A stretch of 64,000 bases of DNA. It comes from Trachythela sp. YZ-2020 (lineage: Eukaryota; Cnidaria; Anthozoa; Malacalcyonacea; Clavulariidae). This document shows, in pieces, positions 1 through 11,600 of the stretch (the stretch's first letter is position 1; each line of letters starts with the position of its first letter). A program made the translations under genes and the position numbers. The notes under the pieces were generated by a model. The model was not told where the DNA came from and searched no databases. It saw only the letters and a list, made by a program, of their open reading frames with translations. The stretch spans positions 496,001 through 560,000 of the forward strand of contig JADLSH010000061.1 in the NCBI GenBank assembly GCA_016169945.1, written 5' to 3'.

Positions 1-1957
1 TAATAATAGCGAAAGTTAGGAAAAAATATAACAAATTATTAGCACGATATATATTTAAAAGCTAAAATTGAAATTTCTATGGTCATCGTCTTGTGGCCTA
101 CTTTCGCAGAGTCATCTTAAAAATCGTTGTAAAAAGCACCTAAAGCCCTTTTAAAATTTAAAATTTCCCTTCCCTAAGGCTATGCGACAATGCCCACCCT
201 TCGACTCCGCATAATGTGCCTTTGCGGCAAATATATAGCCGCAACTGCCTTTAGTCCCCATGCACAGGGCTCGCCCACCCCCCTTTGAAAGCTCTGGCTA
301 CGTCCCTTGCTACAATAAGAGATAATTTATATTTTTGTGTTTCAGACAACTACCACAAACTCCCACTCTAATAGTCACTGGCTTGGAGTTCTATTCGTAC
401 TGCCGTGCTATTATAATTTTTGCCGTTTTAGATTTAGCAATTATTGAGAGAATCCTCAGAAAAAAACCCACCTATTGAATAGAACTGAAAGACTATGCAG
501 GGGTTGCAGGCTAGAATAGTTAATTGACTTATTGTTATTATATTCTCTTGCTACAAGACCACGCCATTACAGAAGGTAGTCACCTTCTAGAAGCGCCTAA
601 AACCTGCAATTAAACATATTTCCCTGCAATTTTCTGTATCTCACCCACACCCGAGCAACAGGTAGTCAAGATTTCCTGTGCTGTTTAGTATAATTGTGGA
701 TCTATTAATTTTACTTAACAAAGATACAAAAGAAGCATTATTGTTGTTCTTCATTTCAATTCTATATTCAGATTTAAATCTATGTCAACAAATATAATTA
801 ACCTGTTTTTGCGGAAAAGCTCAATCGGTGAAAAAGACAACATCGGATACTGTATGAAACAATTTTGACAATCTTGCACTTTTTCATTAAAATGTTGTAA
901 TATATTTGTGAGTTTTTCAAGACGTCACCAAGAGAATGGATTCTTTCGCCCGCGTTCGACAAGTCGTTCCAAATTTCGCATTTAATTAAAAAAAAATTCG
1001 AACGCTTTATCTTTGGTCTATGGCAATAAGCTTCAAGCATTTCCGTATTATAGCTTTGATTGTTGTTTTCCCCTTTGGGTTGACCACCATTTGCTTTGCT
1101 CTCCCTCTTAGCTAAATCAGTCACCTTAATAGGCGTTTCTAAGACAAGAAGATATTGTCAGAAAGAACAGAACAAAACTTAAAAGCACTTATTTTGAAGA
1201 AACTTGAAGACTAAAATTATTTGTACGTTTAATTAACTACAACTTTGTATCATATTATACAATTATATATTTTTTGTTATGGCAACAAATGTGTTCGGCT
1301 GCCACAACAAATAAAATTATTATATTTTTAACTAGCCGAAACTTTTCACTGTAACATGCACTGGTTTGTAAGTCTATAGACACTGCTGTGCCATTACTTT
1401 TACCTTGTAGATTTCACATTTATTATGTTTTGCGAATATCGATAAAATCCCGATAAAGAATGAATCCAAATTGCAAAATACTTAATAAATACAACCTGCA
1501 GAATAGAATGTTCTGAGCGTTTGATTGACTAAAATGTTAAATCATTTATCACATAACACCCATTTTGGCATGGCAACGAACGTGTTTTGTTGCTACAGGA
1601 ATACGCTTGTTGTTATAACAGGAGGTAGGTATTTTGTAGAAGCGTGTTGAATGTCGGTGAACAGCTGGGGCCCAGGCACCGCACGGGCGGGGGGAAAGGA
1701 AGCCATCGGGCCCCGCTTTTATAATCCAGTAGGGGTGAATTATCGGATCCGATTGTATAATAAAATATTTACTTCATTCTCAAGAGACTTCCCACTTACT
1801 TGAATTGATTGTGAGAGGGGATATAGTTGGCTTAATTTATTACAATGTGGAAGAGGATGCGCCCTTTAGGGTTTAGGTCTATTAATGTTCTCTGATAACT
1901 GTTATGCCCTGGGTCGAATTACACCAACAGACGTTTCGTTATACGCTAGAATTAGAC
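1..1957. other. Non-coding stretch with a degenerate direct repeat
   Basis: I recognise no gene here. Roughly 350-640 and 1330-1640 resemble each other: both have a gcactgg-like start, a tgccattact/tgctattata block, and an acag-aggtag...tagaagcg end, so they look like two decayed copies of one repeat about 1 kb apart. A short GC-rich patch at about 1660-1725 stands out from the AT-rich surroundings. A 108-codon open frame on the minus strand at 798-1124 has no family signature that I know and is probably chance. Confidence 0.4.
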
Positions 1958-2473
1958 TACCTCCTCAACAGGCGTTTTATTAATTGGAGCAGGCTTGGAA
2001 AATTAGTGAGGGCACTCACGGGCGACATAAGAAATGCGGGTAATGCGAATGGAAACGCCTGCTGAATAATGTCTTCAAGATGGCAGAAGCTATTCACCAC
2101 ATATTTGACTATTATCGTCTGAAGAAAAAGAACCTAGCCTCTTACAAAAGGCTAAGGAAGGTGGGAAAGTACTTTGCCGTAACGGTCACGCTTCCGATGG
2201 CAAGATGTTGTCGGCCATCGAGACTGACGACAATACCAAAATTCAACGTTTCATATCTCGATTAATATGGATCATATTTCAGCAATAACCATTAAAATAT
2301 ACCAAGCTAAGAACGAAAACACGAAAATGTATCGTTTTATGGATGGATGGACCATATTTGAGCCACATTTTTAAGGATTGCCAGGAAATCGAAACTTTTT
2401 CCGAGCAAAAAAACATTGTTCAGCAGGCGTTTCCACAGAATAGTTTCTGTGTCGATATTCCCGCATTTATCAT
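1958..2473 (+). mobile_element. Truncated copy of a TIR DNA element (family of the 26985-28937 copy)
   Basis: The segment begins TACCTCCTCAACAGGCG and matches the left terminal repeat and interior of the fuller element at 26985-28937. Both contain a reading frame starting [11 protein letters not shown]. Later blocks (gttgtcggcc...aaattcaacgtttcat and the ggattgcca...tcccgca block near 2370-2475) also match that copy. The right terminal repeat is absent. The match stops at about 2473, where BEL/Pao-like sequence begins, so this copy was cut by that insertion or a later deletion. Confidence 0.7.
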
Positions 2474-3445
2474 CGGTTCATCAATTTCATTGTACACAAA
2501 TGACAATAGACGTGAGTTTAGGACAGCTTCTACGTTAATTTTGTAGGTCAGTACAGTTAATACAGTTAACAGTTCATCAAAAATCAGACGAGAATTTTGT
2601 AAAGGCTTTTTAAAACATATCTTGACAGACTTGACCAATCGCTCGAAGACGCCACCCCGCCGTAGGCAGCCTCGACGTTGTACTTCCGTCGAATATTACG
2701 ATGTTGAGAGTAGCCCTGAGCTCTTACATCCTTGAATGTTGTATCGTTGTCGCTCACGATTAATGCAGGTGCTCTACGAAGGTCCTTGAAACGGATCAGG
2801 GCATTCAAGAAATATTCCACGGTTGGGTTTGGTACCCGTTCAAGATGAACTGCTCCGCTAGAGGCACAGGTAAACAAGGTTACTGTAGAGAAACTTTGTG
2901 TAAATCCTCTTTCTCAGAGAAGACATCACGTACATACAGAGGGCCGGCGAATTCTACGCCTACCTGTGTGAATGTAAACTCGTCGCTGACATAATATTAT
3001 GGACTCTGATCAATCCCCTTAAACTACTAAACACTTTCAACACGATAAGGCGATGCAGATTTGCTTTGCGTTAGATCGACTATAAAATCAATATTCGCCA
3101 AAACCGAGATATTATTTTCCTTCTTTATCTTATGAGACGATGATAGTTTAAGCTCGGGAGAGGTACCGTCACATCTCAATTCCATCGCATTCTCAGCCGT
3201 GTCGGCCACGAACCTTTGCCGCTTCTGAGGAATTCGGGACAGTTCCACCAAAGTTGATTAACAACTAATCTGGATGCCATTAAACCTCGCAAACAAATAT
3301 CGGCTGGATTATATTTGGTTGGGCAATATTTCCAACATTCTGGCTTTACAAGGTAACGAATTTTATTTACTTTATCTACTCGGAAAACCCAGCTCCGACT
3401 AGCTGCATAGCTGCTGTCAGGTCTCGTACGCGTCTGCAAACAACA
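2474..3445 (-). pseudogene. BEL/Pao retrotransposon pol relic (RNase H end to integrase)
   Basis: Reading the minus strand from about 3440 down to 2474 gives a decayed BEL/Pao polyprotein. First comes the segment after RNase H, with ECWKYCPTKYNPADICLRG and LWWNCPEFLRSG (3176-3439). Next is a FVADTAENAMELRC linker (3027-3251), then integrase core pieces CASSGAVHLERV and LIVSDNDTTFKD (2584-2877). Last is a segment with LLTVLT and VLNSRLLSFVY (2420-2638). These phrases are typical of BEL/Pao integrases of animals. The frames are split by frameshifts and part of the integrase is deleted. No LTR was found at either side. It lies between a truncated TIR element and a DIRS relic, so this is an old nested deposit. 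Confidence 0.8.
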
Positions 3446-4770
3446 GGCCTTTTTCCAGAGGTGTGCAAGATTCTGTTGGCCTCCTGGCGGACAAGCAGAT
3501 ATGGTGCCTCCAATGGAATAGATGTCCCTTTTCAGCTTCTGTAGTTGACATGTTAGCCTTCCTATCAGAACAGTTTAACACCCGCAATCTAGCCTACAAA
3601 ACGATGGGTGTATACAAAGCTTGTATAATTACCATTGTATCATTATGAGAAAAAGCGTACGAGATTTTTTGGATTTTGAAAATCCGGTGGGATTTTTAGC
3701 CATTTTTGGGGCGATTTTTGAGGGATTTGTGAATTTTTTCGAGTTTCTTTTGGATTTGTAGGGAGTTTAGAGATATTTAAGGATTTCATAGAGATTTTCT
3801 ATGATATTCAAGAATTTTTAGTGATTTTTAGGGATTTCATAGAGATTTTTTATGGATTTTCAGGGATTTTATAGGGATTTTTAGAGATTTTGTTTCTAGG
3901 TGCACGAGATTTTTGGAGTGATACACCCCTCGGTATGCATAACCCAGTTGATGGCTTACAGCTTGGCAGCTTGCACCTCGCTTTATGAAAGGTATCTTCC
4001 AGCTACGACCGGAACCCCTCGAAATTGCTCTACTTGGCCAGTAGGTCCTGTGCTGCGATACTTGTCCTCCTTAGAACCTCTAGAAGAGCTTTCCGTCAAG
4101 GTTTTGAGTCTTAAGCTCACCACTCTCCTGGCCTTGACCTCAGCTGCAAGGGCTCATGAAATTGCGGTCCTTAACTGCGACCATTATTCCCACTCATGTT
4201 AAAAATTCAAGGCTCTATCATCCTCGGAAGATATTTCGGGGACGTTACCGACTGGAGTGCTCCATTTGTGTTGTGAGATATTTAGAGCATTATCTGCAGC
4301 GCACAAGTAAACACAGACGACACAATAAGGAACATCTACTCTCTTAATATGTCAGTCCATATAAACCCATAGGAAGCCAAACCATATCAAGATGGATTTG
4401 TACGTTAATTCGGTCGGCCGGTGTGGATGTCGGCTATACAGGACACTATACTATCCCCTACCATGGTGGCTTAACTAACCACCCCTCCCAGCTATGTAAA
4501 TCATTAACCTCAGCAGTCAACTCAATAAGAGAATGGTTTAAAAGTACGCATGTAAACATTTTTGTGGGTCCCAGACGGCTGCTGGCCGCGGATCTGCACC
4601 AGTATTGCTCTTATCAGTCCTCAAAGGTACTCGGACAAACTCGAACAACTAAGGACAACTATTTCTCCCCTTCAGGCAAGGACCCTCCGGGAAATTTTAT
4701 TTCCTCACGGGGTTCCTGGAAATTTAAACAATTCTTCGACTTTCATTTAGGACTAGACATTCACAAGCTG
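3446..4770 (+). pseudogene. DIRS-like tyrosine recombinase relic
   Basis: Plus-strand frames carry scattered but collinear pieces of a DIRS-type tyrosine recombinase: SFSASVVDMLAFLSEQFNTR near 3530-3590, a PLEELSVKVLSLKLTTLLAL block near 4075-4135 that includes the first half of the catalytic domain, and VSPYKPIGSQTISRW near 4350-4395, followed by AGVDVGYTGH. Stops, frameshifts and an internal minisatellite at 3655-3905 separate the pieces, and the conserved HxxR...Y end is not recognisable. It is clearly dead. It is a different lineage from the intact Ngaro-type element at 7237-13943. The family call rests on remembered motif order and was not searched. Confidence 0.65.
3655..3905. repeat. 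Degenerate minisatellite (gggatttttagagatttt-like unit)
   Basis: About 250 bp of imperfect repetition of a T-rich unit of the kind gattttta-gggattt-atagagattttt. It interrupts the DIRS-like recombinase relic, whose N-terminal part lies before it and core part after it, so the expansion or insertion happened within that dead element. Confidence 0.7.
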
Positions 4771-4903
4771 CAATTTTCGGTTGACTTCCGTGCCGTATTT
4801 TGAAAGATTTTGCATCCAACAATATAAAGTTTTTACAGCTTTTGCTAAGGTTTATTAAATTGTAATTCAAGGTCGCTTATTTTAAAAGTATACTCAGTAT
4901 TAG

Positions 4904-4957
4904 CCTGCTCGCAGACGTTGTTCGCTTGGCGTGAGAAAAACAACGTCTGCGAGCAGG
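4904..4957. mobile_element. Tiny hairpin insertion flanked by a 9-bp direct repeat
   Basis: A perfect 19-bp inverted repeat, CCTGCTCGCAGACGTTGTT (4904-4922) and its complement (4939-4957), encloses a 16-bp loop. The direct repeat ACTCAGTAT lies on both sides (4892-4900 and 4960-4968), which looks like a 9-bp target-site duplication. This is consistent with a minimal foldback or MITE remnant of about 59 bp. Confidence 0.7.
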
Positions 4958-4970
4958 TAACTCAGTATAC

Positions 4971-5610
4971 ACTACAATGTAAAATGACTAAAACTCCAAA
5001 TGACCAATAACAGATTTCCAACTTCCAAGAGACCGCAGAACGACCCCACGACCGTGTTTAAATAAATAATTTTCATTGATTGTCATGATTGATTGATTGA
5101 GAATTATTACGATTGCGAAACACTGTTGCGAAACACGTATTTCACCTTCAGGATTTATCCTTAAAATTGGGAAGTTTGCATAGTTTTGATGATTTTTTAA
5201 GGAAGACAAAAGGAAGACCTTATATAATGAACCTGATGATTTATGTTTCTCGATATTAGTCTTAGCATCCCTCAAACAGGGCCGTCTATAGAAAATGTTG
5301 ACGGTGGGGAGAGGGGGGGTAGGGATGACGCTCAAATGACAAATCTGCTAATTAATTAGATATGCGGCCTACCCGACCAACAATCACATTCACACACAAT
5401 GGCCCCATAGAATAAAATTAGAGTAAGGTTATTTTCTGAATTGTATAATTGTCGAGCAGCTATGCAGTTGATTTTTGGCAGAAATCACAAAAAAACTACA
5501 TGTAGTTAAACGAAGGAATTTCTGGAATATCCAAGGAATTTCTGAGTTCTTGTCAAGGAATCCGTGTGAAATCTTGTGAAATCTTCTGTTGCGAAATCGT
5601 ACATTACAAC
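4971..5610. other. Region upstream of the proposed BHMT exon 1
   Basis: No gene is recognised. It includes short tandem phrases (gattgattgattgag near 5085-5100, and aaggaattt-type repeats near 5510-5570). If exon 1 at 5611 is right, this is the BHMT 5' flank and leader. I see no convincing TATA box or other core promoter element. Confidence 0.35.
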
Positions 5611-5640
5611 ATGTCTAAGGAAGAAAAAGCAGAGAAAAAG
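5611..5640 (+). CDS. BHMT: BHMT proposed exon 1 (start codon exon)
   Basis: ATG followed by nine codons, [10 protein letters not shown], then a GTAACC donor at 5641. It ends in phase 0, exactly what exon 2 (AAC GTA CTA GAA...) needs. The joined start [16 protein letters not shown] puts the GDGG aspartate at residue 25, one off the human position 26, and the lysine-rich start resembles vertebrate BHMT. Evidence against: intron 1 would be about 19 kb and the donor is not optimal. A short coding exon elsewhere in the intron cannot be excluded. Confidence 0.55.
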
Positions 5641-8600
5641 GTAACCTATTTTATACGATTTGTGTCTCCGCATACTAGCGATATTTGACTTTGAGTATTG
5701 TCAATGTAGGCCGGTACTATGGTGATATTATAATATTTGTCTAAACACTCACCCTCTTTGTATGCACTAGGTACGTGCATTTCCACACTTGCTGCAATCC
5801 TGTAGTGCCGGACAGTTTGCGAAATATTTGGGGTTGGAATTAGGTTTGCCATCGTTTTACCTGTCATTTGTTGTTGTAAATCTCAGTCCAAGAAAATTTG
5901 GCTTAAATTTGTACAAATAATTGCATGCTTAGTACGGACAACGGGACAAGGCTTTGAACAGTTGTAAAAATAGGGCCGCTAAGCGTACACGTATGACGTA
6001 TCTGCTCATGGTGATGCCACAGTTGCTCATGAAGGAGTAATATTCAACAATTGCCAATTTCGTAATTGCGGGCGCCATTTTGCAAAGGGGGAAAACACAA
6101 TAAAGCAACAATAACATGACTCTAGGGACAAGTATTCCCATTGGGACGAGGTGTATATAGTTACTACGGCTGGCACAGCCAAGCCGTAGGATTAATATGC
6201 CCTGTCTGTTTTCTTCGTCGTCGTCCTCGTCGTTTTTGGGGGTGTCACAAACTTGCACTTCCACGGTCACCCAAGTCACTCGCGCAAAACGCATGCAATT
6301 TTCTTGTGTGCATCTTAGAATACTTGCGCATTTCGAGTTACGTACTTGTGTTTTAACCAGATCAATAACGTATCAAGGGTACGATACGATAAATGCAAGT
6401 GCAATACGAACGAGGAACGTACAAATCATGCTGATATGCCACGCACTATGCAAAATATTCGACATACTTCAGTCTATATCAGGGTATTATGTTTCCAACA
6501 ACAAATATTGCGCCTTCGAGACTTGACGATCGTAAAGCGCATCGCTCTAAAACATCTATACTCTACAATAGTTTGAACGAACCATACGTGGGTATTTATT
6601 TGTATTTGTGGGAAGCGAAAGAGAAACTAGAAATCAGTGTTGAATATAATTGAGAAATAAACGCGCAATAACGCGGAGCTCTATTTATTAGAGTCCAAGG
6701 GTCAGCTGTCACATATTATTGATAATTATTACACTATTCATAATACAGTAAGTTGTTTTCAAAACAAACCAAAAATATTAAAGTAACTCAACTATTTCGA
6801 TGTAAACGGCTGGACAAAACTTTAAAATCAACCAAGATGGCGCCTAATGAAACGTAGTGACGTCATGTGCAAGCAAAGAATACTAGCTATTTAAACTTTG
6901 TGACCAATTCTACATTGAGTGGTTATATTTGTTTACTTGTTTTGATTACTGAAGGGCGAGCATCAGTTCCATATTTAGTGGTTATATTTGGTTACTTATT
7001 TTCATCACTGAAGGGCGAGCATTGTTTGGAAACATGAGGAAGAAAATTATGCATCAAATCAACAGCATCTTTTAGACTTTATGTTCTATACTAATTTCAA
7101 CATAGCAAACTTGACCTGCTGAATATCAATAACATTTCAGTCAGGAGGCATGATAAGAACTAGCACGGTAGCATATTGTCATAAAACTTATAGAGTATAA
7201 TTTTGCTACTCATAACTATCCTATATATATATATTTATGCCTCACCTCTATTATGAAAACATCAATATTTCTGTCGTGCCTGAGCTCAGTTTACTGGGAA
7301 GGAGTTGTACATAGTAATAAACACATGTTTTGGGATAAATTGGCTATGGGCATAAGTGGCCCATAGCCGTTTAATAATCTTTTATAAAATATCACAAAAT
7401 TATCAAATATAAAATCATTGACATCGTAAGCCCAGTAAAGGTGCAGGGCAAAATATACGCCAACACACGTAGATGACTATAGAGTTCAACAGGTACTAAG
7501 ATACAACTAAATAGAATGAGTACTTCTCATATGAAGATAAAATATTATTACATGATGTGTGTATACCATAGATGACTATAGAGTTCAATAGATACCAAGA
7601 TCCAACTTAGAATGAGATCTTCCCACATGAAGATGAAAAATTTTTTACATGATATTTGTATACAGAGGTATAGGTCTGGGGAGGAGGCGGGTTAATAAAA
7701 TTATTTCAAAAAGTGTAAACTGGACTATTGTAGTCGGTGAACACGATGCTGAAAAGATCGATGAACACGTGTGAATCCAATTTATAGTAAAACCCCCGGC
7801 AAAATTATGCAGGGGCAAAAACGGAAGTGAATAATATCAACCCATCTCCCCCGCAGTGTCCCTGATAACTACATAACAAAAAGACATAGAAGATGAGACA
7901 TAAAATCCCTATTCGCTTGCAAATATTTTCTTTATGCCTCACCTCTATTATGAAAACATCAATATTGCTGTCGTGCCTGAGCTCAGTTTACTGGGAAGGA
8001 GTTGTACATAGTAATAAACACATGTTTTGGGATAAATTGGCTATGGGCATAAGTGGCCCATAGCCGTTTAATAATCTTTTATAAAATATCACAAAATTAT
8101 CAAATATAAAATCATTGACAACGTAAGCCCAGTAAAGGTGCAGGGCAAAATATACGCCACAACATCACAAGATGTGATGTAGCCCCACCCCAGGCACGCG
8201 CAGCAATCAGACCAAGGAGCGAATAATTCAAAACAGCCGCCCATGCTAACTGACAAAAATATCCGCTGTTAAATAACTAAATCATCGATCCAACCACAAC
8301 GTCCGCCCGTGCAAGATGTTGCAATTGGATCAAAGACATGAGCGTTACACTGCCCCGCCAGTGTAACTACACAGATTAAGACTTAGGTAGAAAAATTAGA
8401 AATACGTATGTATTTGTGGAAGGCATTGGATTTCCATCGGCCGAGTGTCCGAATTTGGGCATCAGACATACCATGTTTAGCTGCATATGAGGCAGCACCG
8501 ATACGAAAACTGTGTCCTTTATACCTTGCCGGGTCAAGACCGCAATGCTTTATTGTCAGAGTCAAATAGTTGGAGAAACAATCACGTGTTATAGGGCGGC

Positions 8601-11600
8601 CAGTATTATCTAAAAACAGGGCCCCAGGGAGGCTTCCTCGCAAGGATAAATAATGAAACACCAACTTAACAGGACAATGTACCTGTTGGGGTAAGATATC
8701 AATTGAGAAGGGTCGTTGATTATAGCTATGTTTATATTGATAAAAAGTTAGGGTAAGATGTGTTATTTGACCCTTTGTATCGAATTGCTTAGATAATTGA
8801 TTGATCTGCAATGACATGGGAAGACTAGGCTTAGACGAGGTAATTTCCCCAATTCGTAGAAATCCAAAAAATGCCAAGACGCACATAGCTCGAAATAGGC
8901 TTACTTCGTAATAAGTTGGTAAAACTACCCCAGCGACATCAATAAGTTTGTGAAGAATGTGTAGGGTTATGGGAAGCCGAACATCAAGTCGATGTCCCAA
9001 TTTCCCATACCCCTTCAGCATTTGTATAATATAAAAACATTTTGTAGGGTCTGGAACACCATATAACTTGTGAGAATAACCTAATGCAGACACATAGGTA
9101 TTAACTGTTGATGGCGCATAATTTTGGTTGAACAAATGTGCAATAAATAAAGCCAGTGTACCTGGACATACGGGAAAGTTAAATCGTGCAGATTGAAAGA
9201 CAGAGTGGTGAAAAAGCTCGAATAATTTCCATGCTCTGTGATAGGTGGGTTTTGAAGAAAGTTGTAAACTTGAAGTGATGAGAGTCTTCACTACATTTGC
9301 CAGTTCTGAGGCAACAAATGTTGTGGGATCACGGTTGGTTGGGGGTCCGTCTGCAGTGGAACAAGTTGACGAAAAATGTGGACCTGTAACCGAGACAATG
9401 AGTCAGCTAACTTGTTTTTGACGCCTGGAATGTGTTTGGCCTTGAATAAGATGTTGCGTTTTAAACAGATAAGGACCATCTTCCGGACAAAAAACATTAG
9501 GGTCTTATCCCGGCAGGTTTGTTTGTTAATAACTGAAACCAGAGCTTCGTTATCAGTGAAAAATAAAATGGACTGGTTTTGCATATGTTGACCCCAAAGG
9601 TAGAGACTTAGCACGATGGGATAGAATTCCAATACCGCAATATTGTAGGTTAACCAATTGTTAGGCCACGCCCCATAGCACCAGTGATTGCCGAAAATAG
9701 CCCCAAAACCTAAGCTACCAGCTGCATCCGTATAAAGATTTAACTGGGGTGAAGTATTCCAATTATCATCTAAGAAAAAACTTTTCCCATTAAAATCCAC
9801 TAAAAATTTTTGCCAAACATCAAGATCTGCTTTAACTTCTTTATTCAGGCGAACAAAATGGTGGGGAGCACGCAAACCTATTGTAAGGTCAATGAGACGA
9901 CGTAGGAATGCTCGACCTGGTGAAACTACAGCACATGCAAAATTGAGCAACCCACAAAGTGATTGCACCTCTTTAAGTGTGACCTTTTTCCGACGCAAAA
10001 ATTCTGAAATTAAATTAGTAGCTTTCTCTAATTTATCCAAGGGGAGGCGAGCTTCCATTTCAATGGTGTCAAGCTCGATGCCTGCAAATGAAAGAGTGGT
10101 AGATGGGCCTACTGTTTTATCTGGTGCCATGGGGATGCCCAAATAATCACATACTTTAAGAAACAGTTCGAGCTGCTTCTTACACAGCTGATGAAGGGAT
10201 GCCACAATTAAGAAATCATCCAACAGATGAAGGATCCAATCTATGAGCAATTTTCTTCTGGCAATCCATTCAACAGCTGTGCTAAAAGCCTCAAAAGTTT
10301 TGCAAGAGCTAGAACAACCCATAGGCATACACCGGTCATAATAGTATACACCTTTCCATTTTATTCCAAGAAGATCATAATCCTCTGGGCGTATGGGAAT
10401 GAGACGAAAGGCATTGCGAATGTCTGTCTTGGCAAGGAAACAGCCACGACCGGCCTTCTTAATTAATTGTATAGCATGAGCAATAGTAGCATAATTAACA
10501 GTTGTGTTTTCTGATGAAATACCGTCATTAACAGACGTACCTTTTGGAAAAGAAAGGTGGTGAATTAAACGAAATTCACCAGGAGTCTTTTTTGGTACAA
10601 CCCCCAAAGGGGAAATCCGAAAATTGGAGAACGGTGGTGCAGAAAAAGGACCGGCCAGTCTATGGGCATGTAACTCTTTAGCTAACTTTTTGTCAACAAC
10701 ATCTGCATGATCGATACATGATGATAAATTATTAGCTTCAAAGGACTGTTTAAGTCCTTCAAAGTGTAAAGAAAACCCAAACTGGAAACCAGACATTAAA
10801 TAGTTAAATTTGTCAAGTGGATAACCATCTAAGAAAACTGCAAACCTGTCATATCTTATTGGGGTTGGCAGGAGACACCAGCTGGGGACATTTTGGCATT
10901 TCGTTGGAATTGGCGAAAATTACTTTGGGGACGAAAATTAGTTTGGGGACGAAAATTACATTGGAATCCTCTATGGTTCCCTTCACATTTAAAACATGAA
11001 TGTTTGTGATCACATCCATCACAGTCACCTCCTTTATGGTACTTAAAACAAAAACCGCGAGGGACATGCCGAGACATACCATTGGAATTAGACGAGTGCC
11101 CCCGGTCATTAGACAAGGATGGTGATTTCTTGTGTTGAACAGGATGGGAACGAAGCCATAGTTCCCAATGAATTTCACCCCATTGTAGCAACTGCTTATG
11201 GCTTTGCTTCAGAAAACGGAAATTCTCATCATAAAAACCCCAATTGTGTCCCCTAGATGCCAGGTCCCTAACAATATCACCATACTTCATGAGGGCAGGG
11301 GCCTCAGAAGGATATTTGCTGGTGTAAATCCCTACAAAGATATGAAAGGCCTGCAACCATGTCTCAAACGAATTAATTTTACGGGTTTTAACACTAGGCT
11401 CCAAAAATAAGGACGGAGCATCTCGATTGGACGTTGAAACACTGATTTTGAAACGCTCTTCAGCAGCAGAACTGGACAATAAAGAGCTAAGCTCGATGTA
11501 TTCATCGTTCCAAATTTTTGATTTCAACTTGTCTGAGACACGGGCATCAAGAGGGAGACTGGAAGACCTGAATAATAAACCAGGGGTGCTCCCAGTTGAA

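Noticed and set aside
798..1124. 108-codon frame on the minus strand
   Set aside because: Plausible amino-acid mix, but no recognised domain, no splice or neighbour support, and a repetitive setting.
5929..6294. 121-codon frame on the minus strand with an acidic DEDDDEEN stretch
   Set aside because: The acidic run comes from a tcgtcgtcctcgtcg simple repeat; the rest has no family resemblance.
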